Source of the DNA: Actimicrobium sp047621345
GTDB lineage: Bacteria; Pseudomonadota; Gammaproteobacteria; Burkholderiales; Burkholderiaceae_D
Direction of reading: 5' to 3'
DNA: 5,455 nucleotides
NCBI GenBank assembly: GCA_047621345.1
Contig: JBLHLW010000123.1
Coordinates: 1 to 5,455, forward strand
The position numbers were made by a program, and so were the translations under genes. Under the pieces are notes generated by a model that worked only from the letters and a program-made list of their open reading frames with translations, searched no databases and was not told the DNA's origin. Shown here in pieces: positions 4,761 through 5,455 of the stretch. Positions within the stretch are counted from its first letter, which is position 1, and the number at the start of each line of letters is the position of its first letter.

Positions 4761-5455
4761 TCACCCCACCACCCCACCAAACCCAAAACGCGCCACCAGC
4801 TCCAACGCCGCACCGCTCCCTTCCTCCCGAAAAATCGCAATCCCGTCAATCACCAGCGGCACCGCCATCGCCTGCGCAAAAACGATTCGCGCCTCCTCCG
4901 TCATCGCCTGAGCGACAGCAGGTTCCACCTCCGCAAAGCTGTCGCTCAACGTCATATGAAACTGAAATTCCTCTTCGGTATACGGATAACCCCACTGCCG
5001 TAGCAATGCCTGCTGACGCGCGGTCAGGAGCACGCGGCCCCTGCGCGCCAACTCGTCGGCGGTCGGCGCTGCCCGTAGCACCTCAAAATGCCGCACGCAC
5101 TCTTGCGCCAGCGCGCTGATCTGCGGCACCGGACTGCTCGCCTGTAGCGCCAGAAAATTTCCCAGCAAGCGCACGCTCGGCAGCGGCACCTCCAGCGCCG
5201 TCTGCTGCGCGGCAAAGAGACCCGCGCGCGCCAGTAATTGCGCTTCGTCGCAGCCCTCGGCCAACCGGAATGGTGCTTTCAGCGTCGCATGGAATCCATA
5301 CCGCCGCGCACTATCGCGCAATGGCGTCGTCGCATCGAGACCGCTAATCCGGCATTCCGGATCGCGTCCCAGCCAGCGGCAACCAGCCTGCCACCAGAGC
5401 GACGCGCGCGCCGGAGCAAAATAAATGGCATAGCGTATGGGAGCATCAGCAGGAG
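4761..5455 (-). CDS. DUF1045 two-histidine (2H) phosphoesterase-like protein, N-terminus beyond right edge
   Basis: The minus strand is open from the window edge to the stop at 4761-4763, 230 visible residues. Family members are about 230-240 residues, so only a few codons are missing. In visible-residue numbering, RYAIYFAP is at 7-14, WLGRDPE at 27-33, the first H-x-T motif in YGFHATLK at 52-59 (H55), and the second in FQFHMTLS at 163-170 (H166). Two H-x-T/S motifs define the 2H phosphoesterase (LigT-like) fold, whose members cleave or form 2',3'- or related cyclic phosphodiesters. The family matches DUF1045/TIGR03223, often found in phosphonate operons, from memory; the substrate is unknown. 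A start at TTG 5321 would delete the conserved N-terminal strand and is rejected. The C-terminus FGFGGVVG is encoded by a G/T-rich 8-bp tandem repeat. The gene converges on argB with an 81-base gap holding a REP-like element. No phn gene is visible. Confidence 0.9.
   Translation of the reverse strand, partial: PADAPIRYAIYFAPARASLWWQAGCRWLGRDPECRISGLDATTPLRDSARRYGFHATLKAPFRLAEGCDEAQLLARAGLFAAQQTALEVPLPSVRLLGNFLALQASSPVPQISALAQECVRHFEVLRAAPTADELARRGRVLLTARQQALLRQWGYPYTEEEFQFHMTLSDSFAEVEPAVAQAMTEEARIVFAQAMAVPLVIDGIAIFREEGSGAALELVARFGFGGVVG
4763..4778. repeat. 8-bp tandem duplication ACCCCACC x2 at the DUF1045 stop codon
   Basis: ACCCCACC occurs twice in direct succession (4763-4770, 4771-4778), at the end of the minus-strand DUF1045 gene. 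It encodes the GGVVG tail and contributes the last base of the stop codon region. Because 8 is not a multiple of 3, gain or loss of one copy would change the C-terminus. Confidence 0.75.

Noticed and set aside
4761..5321. Complete 186-residue DUF1045 protein starting at TTG 5321
   Set aside because: The frame stays open upstream to the window edge and encodes the conserved N-terminal segment (RYAIYFAP, WLGRDPE), so the true start lies beyond 5455.

Overview
The window looks like chromosomal DNA of a betaproteobacterium in the Burkholderiales, most likely Oxalobacteraceae-like. I infer this from the moderately high G+C content, the very conserved Burkholderiales-type acetylglutamate kinase, and the character of the sigma-factor and DUF1045 proteins. 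No rRNA, tRNA, insertion sequence, integrase or CRISPR array is visible. Genes are closely packed and no gene-free stretch exceeds about 145 bases.

Left part (1-2637) is an iron-siderophore module. A TonB-dependent siderophore receptor is encoded on the minus strand and runs off the left edge. It diverges from a plus-strand pair: a four-helix PepSY-associated membrane protein of the FoxB/PiuB type (probable inner-membrane siderophore reductase) and a 54-residue two-helix membrane protein whose start overlaps its stop. The shared intergenic region carries a 19-bp Fur-box-like operator and a perfect 7-bp inverted repeat. The likely workflow is uptake through the outer membrane by the receptor, then iron release at the inner membrane with help from the PepSY protein, all repressed when iron is plentiful.

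Middle (2638-3632) is a minus-strand three-gene operon: an ECF-type sigma factor, a 71-residue soluble zinc anti-sigma (ZAS-like) protein, and a 62-residue protein with eight cysteines (CWC family). The genes are 9 bases apart and then overlap by 3 bases (ATGA). The ZAS cysteine/histidine spacing equals that of the redox-sensing anti-sigma RsrA as I recall it. This is the part most likely to hold an under-described regulatory system. It meets the iron module tail to tail at a hairpin containing both gene ends. The receptor has no signalling domain and no FecR gene is visible, so the sigma factor is probably not a FecI-type partner of that receptor.

Right part (3633-5455) holds argB (arginine biosynthesis, plus strand), divergent from the sigma operon, and a convergent minus-strand DUF1045 two-histidine phosphoesterase whose first few codons lie beyond the right edge. 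Between argB and the phosphoesterase is a compact palindromic element resembling dispersed REP-like repeats, and an 8-bp tandem repeat forms the last codons and stop of the phosphoesterase gene.
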